Shown: piece by piece, positions 60,543 through 64,000 of the stretch
Numbering within the stretch: position 1 is the first letter of the stretch
Layout of the letters: each line of letters starts with the position of its first letter
NCBI RefSeq assembly: GCF_021654575.1
Contig: NZ_AP024488.1
Location: 3,619,501-3,683,500 of the forward strand
Reading direction: 5' to 3'
DNA length: 64,000 nucleotides
DNA from: Desulfoluna limicola
GTDB taxonomy: Bacteria; Desulfobacterota; Desulfobacteria; Desulfobacterales; Desulfolunaceae
The notes under the pieces: generated by a model
Told to the model about the DNA's origin: nothing
The model's input: the letters and a program-made list of their open reading frames with translations, nothing else
Database searches by the model: none
Made by a program: the position numbers and the translations under genes

Positions 60543-63169
60543 TGGTTTTGCTCTCCCCCATCCAGCTCCCGCCTCACAGCCGTAAGAAGGGTGTTCATCT
60601 CCACGGGTTTCATCAGAAAGGTCTCCACACCTAATTTTTCCGCCTTTTCACACACCACCCTGTCGTTATACCCCGTACAGAGAACCACCGGTGTTTCCCG
60701 GGTAATCCCTTTAATCTCCCGGGCCAGCTCGAACCCGGTCATGCCCGGCATGGTCATGTCGCTCACCACGAGGTCAAAGGCCCCCGGGTTTTCCTTGAAC
60801 AGGGAGAGGGCATCCCGGCTGTCCGTGGTGGCCGTGACCCGATAGCCGGCCCTGCAGAGCATCCGTTTCAATAAAAACACCACATCCTCTTCATCATCCA
60901 CAACCAAAACCGCTTCACGGCCCGTAGACGGCCCTTGGATCACCGCTGGTTCAGGGGCACTCTCCTGCCCCTCCACCACGGGAAAATAGAGGGTAAAGGT
61001 GGTGCCATCCCCCGGTGCACTGAAAACCGAGATACTCCCTCCGCATTCCCGAACAATACCATGAACAACGGAGAGCCCGAGGCCGGTGCCCTTGCCCTCA
61101 TCTTTGGTGGTAAAATAGGGATCAAAAATTCGATCCCGGTCGGCGGATCCCATGCCGACCCCGGTATCCCTTACCAGCACCCGCAAACAGGAACCGGGGT
61201 GGTGACCAAGGGCGGTTACCGTGTCATCATCCTTGGTCACCGTGTCCAGAGTGACCTCAAGGGTTCCTCCCCCCAGGTCTTCCATGGCGTGGTATGCGTT
61301 GGTGCACAGGTTCATGATAATCTGGTGTATCTGGGTGGGGTCCCCGTAAATCAAGGCGTCTTCCGCATGGAGCTCTGTCTTGATGGCAATGGTGCTGGGC
61401 AGGGTGGAGCGAAGAAGGGTGAGGGCCTCTTTGACAACCGGCTGCACACGGACCGGTTTGAGTTCAGCCTGATGACGACGTGAGAGGGTCAGAATCTGCC
61501 GAACAAGATTCCGGGCCCTTTCAGCCGCCTTGAGTATGCCCGTCATATTCTCCGCCTCCACACTCTCTTGGGGAAGCGAAAGCTGGGTCATCTCGGCGTA
61601 GCCGATAATTGGGGAGAGAATGTTGTTAAAATCGTGGGCGATCCCACCGGCAAGGGTTCCTAAGGCTTCCATCTTCTGGGAGTGCCTCAGTTGTACCCGA
61701 AGCTGCTCTTTCTCCTCTTCCACCTGCAGAAGCCGGGAGATATCGGTGAAACTGTCAACGATCCCCACAACCTCTCCCCCCTCATCCTTCAGGGTGTTGG
61801 CACTCACAAGGCAGGGAATGCCTTCACGGCTTGCCGAAGAGAAAAGGCTTTCACCACGACGGGGCACACTGCCTGCAAGGGCCTGGTTCAACGGACAGGC
61901 TTCGGTCCGGCAGATGGAACCCTGGATCACCTCATAACAATGCCTCCCGGTAATGGAGGACGGGTCGACACCAAAGAGTTCACTGAAGGTACGGTTCATG
62001 CGAAGGAGGCGAAATTCCCGGTCGATGATCAGCATGGGGGTGGATGCGTTGAACACCTGGGTCAGCTCCAGGTTGGCCCGGGCCACCCGCTGCCTTGCTC
62101 CCTCCAACTCAGCGGCCTGCGCCCTCAAAGACTCTTCCGCCTTGCGGTTCACAAGGGAGGTTCGCTCCACGGCAAGCCGCAGGCTCCGAGTCCAGAGTAG
62201 AATCATGATCAGAACACCGGCCCCCACAACCACCAGCAAGGCGATGGCATAGATGCGAAAGTCGGGGTCTTGATAAAAAGGCCTGCGCTTCAAATCGAGC
62301 CAGGTTTGAAAAATCTCTCGTTTTTCTTCAGGAGTAATAACCGTCAGGGCGCGATTCATGATCTCCGCCAGCATGGGGTGAACCCTTGAAATACCCATGC
62401 ACATCTCATAGCTGTAATGGGTGTACCCTGTATTCTGCAGCTGGCTCAGGCCATGCTTTTCTATGAGATAGGAGGTGGCGGCAACATCAGCAACCAGTCC
62501 CTCCGCTTCGCCGAAGCTGACCATCTTCAGGCCATCAAGGGTATGGTCCACCGGGACCAGCCTGATCCCCGGGTACTTTTTCTCCAAAATCTGGTGATCT
62601 GCACTTTCCCTGAGCACGCAGACCCTTTTGCCAATCATGTCCTCAAGGCCCAAAACCCCGCTGAGCCCCGGACCTGTCACGATGGTCGTGGGAACCTGAA
62701 AATAGGGTCGTGTAAAATTGAGGAGGAGTTCGCGTTCCGGAGTTCGGGCCATGGTGGGAATCACGTCCACGTCACCATCGTATCCGGCCCGAAGAATATC
62801 GGCCCAGGTGTCATACTCAACCCGCTTGAATTCAAACCCCAGTTTTTTTTCAATGAGAGAGATGTACTCGGGAATGATACCCTGCACCTGCCCCTCCCCG
62901 TTTAAAAAGGAGGCCGGTGGCCAGTCCGGCTCTAAAGCCAGGGTAAGTTGCCCTTTGTGGGCATCAAGCCAGCTGCGTTGAGCTGGGGTCAGGGGATCCT
63001 GATCCATAGCTGCCATCACAACCGTCGCAGAGAAGAGAAGAAGGGCCAGCCCCAGAAAAATCGATAAAACATTTGGGGTGTATCGGCAGGAGCAATGATA
63101 ACGAATTGGGCTCGACTGGAGCATTGTTGGTGGTCTTTTTTTCGTGGACGACACTACCGAAAACATCAT
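60512..63169 (-). CDS. Hybrid sensor histidine kinase with amino-acid-binding-like (SBP_bac_3) sensor and PAS domain
   Basis: An 885-aa membrane sensor. After a signal/anchor (about LSIFLGLALLLFSATVVMA), the periplasmic domain LTLALEPDWPPASFLNGEGQVQG… is an SBP_bac_3-type ligand-binding domain. A membrane helix (IYAIALLVVVGAGVLIMILLW) and a PAS domain follow, with Cys residues in CRTEACPLN. The kinase core has His512 in GGIAHDFNNI, N box NLCTNAYHA and GTGLGL; a receiver has Asp804 in SDMTMPGM. The start at 63169 has AAGG; 63124 is possible. The last residues (HASGGKVGAP) come from a type C repeat that runs into the gene. Confidence 0.88.
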   Translation of the reverse strand: MMFSVVSSTKKRPPTMLQSSPIRYHCSCRYTPNVLSIFLGLALLLFSATVVMAAMDQDPLTPAQRSWLDAHKGQLTLALEPDWPPASFLNGEGQVQGIIPEYISLIEKKLGFEFKRVEYDTWADILRAGYDGDVDVIPTMARTPERELLLNFTRPYFQVPTTIVTGPGLSGVLGLEDMIGKRVCVLRESADHQILEKKYPGIRLVPVDHTLDGLKMVSFGEAEGLVADVAATSYLIEKHGLSQLQNTGYTHYSYEMCMGISRVHPMLAEIMNRALTVITPEEKREIFQTWLDLKRRPFYQDPDFRIYAIALLVVVGAGVLIMILLWTRSLRLAVERTSLVNRKAEESLRAQAAELEGARQRVARANLELTQVFNASTPMLIIDREFRLLRMNRTFSELFGVDPSSITGRHCYEVIQGSICRTEACPLNQALAGSVPRRGESLFSSASREGIPCLVSANTLKDEGGEVVGIVDSFTDISRLLQVEEEKEQLRVQLRHSQKMEALGTLAGGIAHDFNNILSPIIGYAEMTQLSLPQESVEAENMTGILKAAERARNLVRQILTLSRRHQAELKPVRVQPVVKEALTLLRSTLPSTIAIKTELHAEDALIYGDPTQIHQIIMNLCTNAYHAMEDLGGGTLEVTLDTVTKDDDTVTALGHHPGSCLRVLVRDTGVGMGSADRDRIFDPYFTTKDEGKGTGLGLSVVHGIVRECGGSISVFSAPGDGTTFTLYFPVVEGQESAPEPAVIQGPSTGREAVLVVDDEEDVVFLLKRMLCRAGYRVTATTDSRDALSLFKENPGAFDLVVSDMTMPGMTGFELAREIKGITRETPVVLCTGYNDRVVCEKAEKLGVETFLMKPVEMNTLLTAVRRELDGGEQNHASGGKVGAP

Positions 63170-63733
63170 TAACGCCTTATAAATCAAACCATTTGGCACA
63201 TTCCAGCGACAAATCGTATGAAGACAAACCTCTAAACGATGATCTTCCGACAACATCATCTTTCATTGGAAATACCCGCACGGACTTTCCCTGATGACAG
63301 ACAAAAACAGACAACAGTGTTCCCACTGCATCCGGGCCGTCATGCTGTCATCGTCCCCCCTTTGGGTGAACGGTGCCTTCCCAGCATCGACCTCATTCCA
63401 TCGCCATCGCCCATACGGCATGATCAATAATCAACATATCATCATCAAACAACACATTGATCGCTCACTTTTTCCCTGCTTTTTCCCGCAGCGCCCCACC
63501 ATTCCACAGTTGTACTAAACAGCACAACAAGAGGCACCATTTACGCAAAGATATGCAGGCCCTGCGATATGTCCCAGGGTATTCATGACAATCAACCCAG
63601 AGCTGATTCGGTTGACTGCCCCACCAAACCCTTCCTACGTAGTACTTTTCGTCACAGTTGACAAAACCTTTATCCCAAGTTGGCGAAAATCGACATTCTG
63701 CGATAATAAAATCGCCAAACAGCCACGATAAAG
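63170..63733. other. Intergenic stretch with no supported gene
   Basis: 560 bases between the kinase and the LysR fragment, lower in G+C than the genes. Several short ORFs on both strands show no SD or recognisable motif. Confidence 0.45.
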
Positions 63734-64000
63734 TTACAGCGATTCGCCGGAAGCGCCCTGATGTAAGGCCATTCGCGCAGCCCCCACCAAGTGGCCGGAA
63801 AATCTTTCCAAAAGAGCAGATTTCAAATTCCACACGTGCCAGTACAGGGGAACAAACATGCCATTGTCCGGTGCCACATCCACAAGAGTCCCGGCTTCAA
63901 GCAGGGGGGCTGCCTGCTGCATGGGTACCAGGCCATAGCCCAGATTCTGTAAAATGGTGACCACAACACTGCAGGATGAGGGGATCAGGTGATGAGGAAA
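63734..64000 (-). CDS. LysR-family regulator, ArgP/LysG-like, C-terminal part (runs off window)
   Basis: Open from the window edge, so about 88 C-terminal residues are seen. The segment LGYGLVPMQQAAPLLEAGTLVDVAPDN…VPLYWHVWNLKSALLERF matches the end of ArgP/LysG-type LysR proteins, which activate arginine or lysine exporter genes in response to basic amino acids. The DNA-binding domain lies outside the window. Its relation to the arginine kinase at 8.4 kb cannot be judged. Confidence 0.75.
   Translation of the reverse strand, partial: FPHHLIPSSCSVVVTILQNLGYGLVPMQQAAPLLEAGTLVDVAPDNGMFVPLYWHVWNLKSALLERFSGHLVGAARMALHQGASGESL

Noticed and set aside
660..60543. A/C repeats as integron attC sites
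   Set aside because: They have paired arms like attC, but lack the RYYYAAC/GTTRRRY core sites, flank genes in both orientations, and no integrase is present.
660..60543. A/C repeats as a CRISPR array
   Set aside because: Copies are kilobases apart, differ in stem sequence, and no spacers or cas genes exist.
63465..63833. 122-codon minus-strand ORF overlapping the LysR end
   Set aside because: Overlaps the well-supported ArgP-like frame and has no SD.

Overview
The window looks like chromosome of an anaerobic, probably marine, sulfate-reducing-type member of Desulfobacterota. This is inferred from the gene set, not from a marker gene: a Ni-Fe-S carbon monoxide dehydrogenase, a class I hybrid-cluster protein with an HcpR-like regulator, an octaheme cytochrome, a siroheme/ferredoxin protein, a glycyl radical enzyme, and defences against brief oxygen exposure (cytochrome bd, Fe-SOD, hemerythrin, rubrerythrin-like protein). 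No rRNA, tRNA, CRISPR array or transposase gene was seen. Gene starts were moved to the nearest start codon with a Shine-Dalgarno (SD) sequence where the longest ORF ran into untranslated DNA.

Layout. 0-10.6 kb: MarR regulator, DsrE-like protein, a secreted unknown, an alpha-methylacyl-CoA racemase-like CoA-transferase, RsgA, an aminotransferase, and a bacterial arginine kinase translationally coupled to an MFS transporter. 11-16.5 kb: exported Fe-SOD, bacteriohemerythrin, and a thiBPQ thiamine importer behind a TPP riboswitch. 16.8-19.2 kb: hybrid histidine kinase. 19.9-29 kb: a TOMM (thiazole/oxazole-modified microcin) cluster: sigma-54-type activator, Ser/Thr kinase-cyclase-ATPase fusion, two paralogous precursor proteins with nitrile-hydratase-like leaders, and a fused E1-like/YcaO cyclodehydratase. 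30.2-35.3 kb: glycyl radical enzyme, a coupled SCP2-like protein, and a PAS sigma-54 activator. 35.4-46.6 kb: a leftward series running hcp, Cys-rich protein, ferredoxin, cooS, two small proteins, siroheme Fe-S protein, HMA protein, with a divergent hcpR-like gene, an octaheme HAO-like cytochrome and a rubrerythrin-like protein. These fit handling of NO, hydroxylamine and CO. 47.6-50.4 kb: 57-aa CxxC protein and cydAB. 50.9-64 kb: methyltransferase, pectin-acetylesterase/Notum-like lipoprotein, two fused membrane proteins, PhzF isomerase, old yellow enzyme, second hybrid kinase, and the end of an ArgP-like LysR gene.

Most intergenic spaces hold one or two copies of two structured repeat families, called A/C and B here, about 30 copies in all. 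Both begin with GCCTCCGGCGG. That end normally lies beside a gene, so two copies often bound one intergenic space as an inverted pair. Stems change in sequence from copy to copy but keep pairing, and a 9-base loop (TCGTTCCTC) is conserved. This covariation is the clearest unexplained signal in the window. The most system-like gene set is the TOMM cluster.
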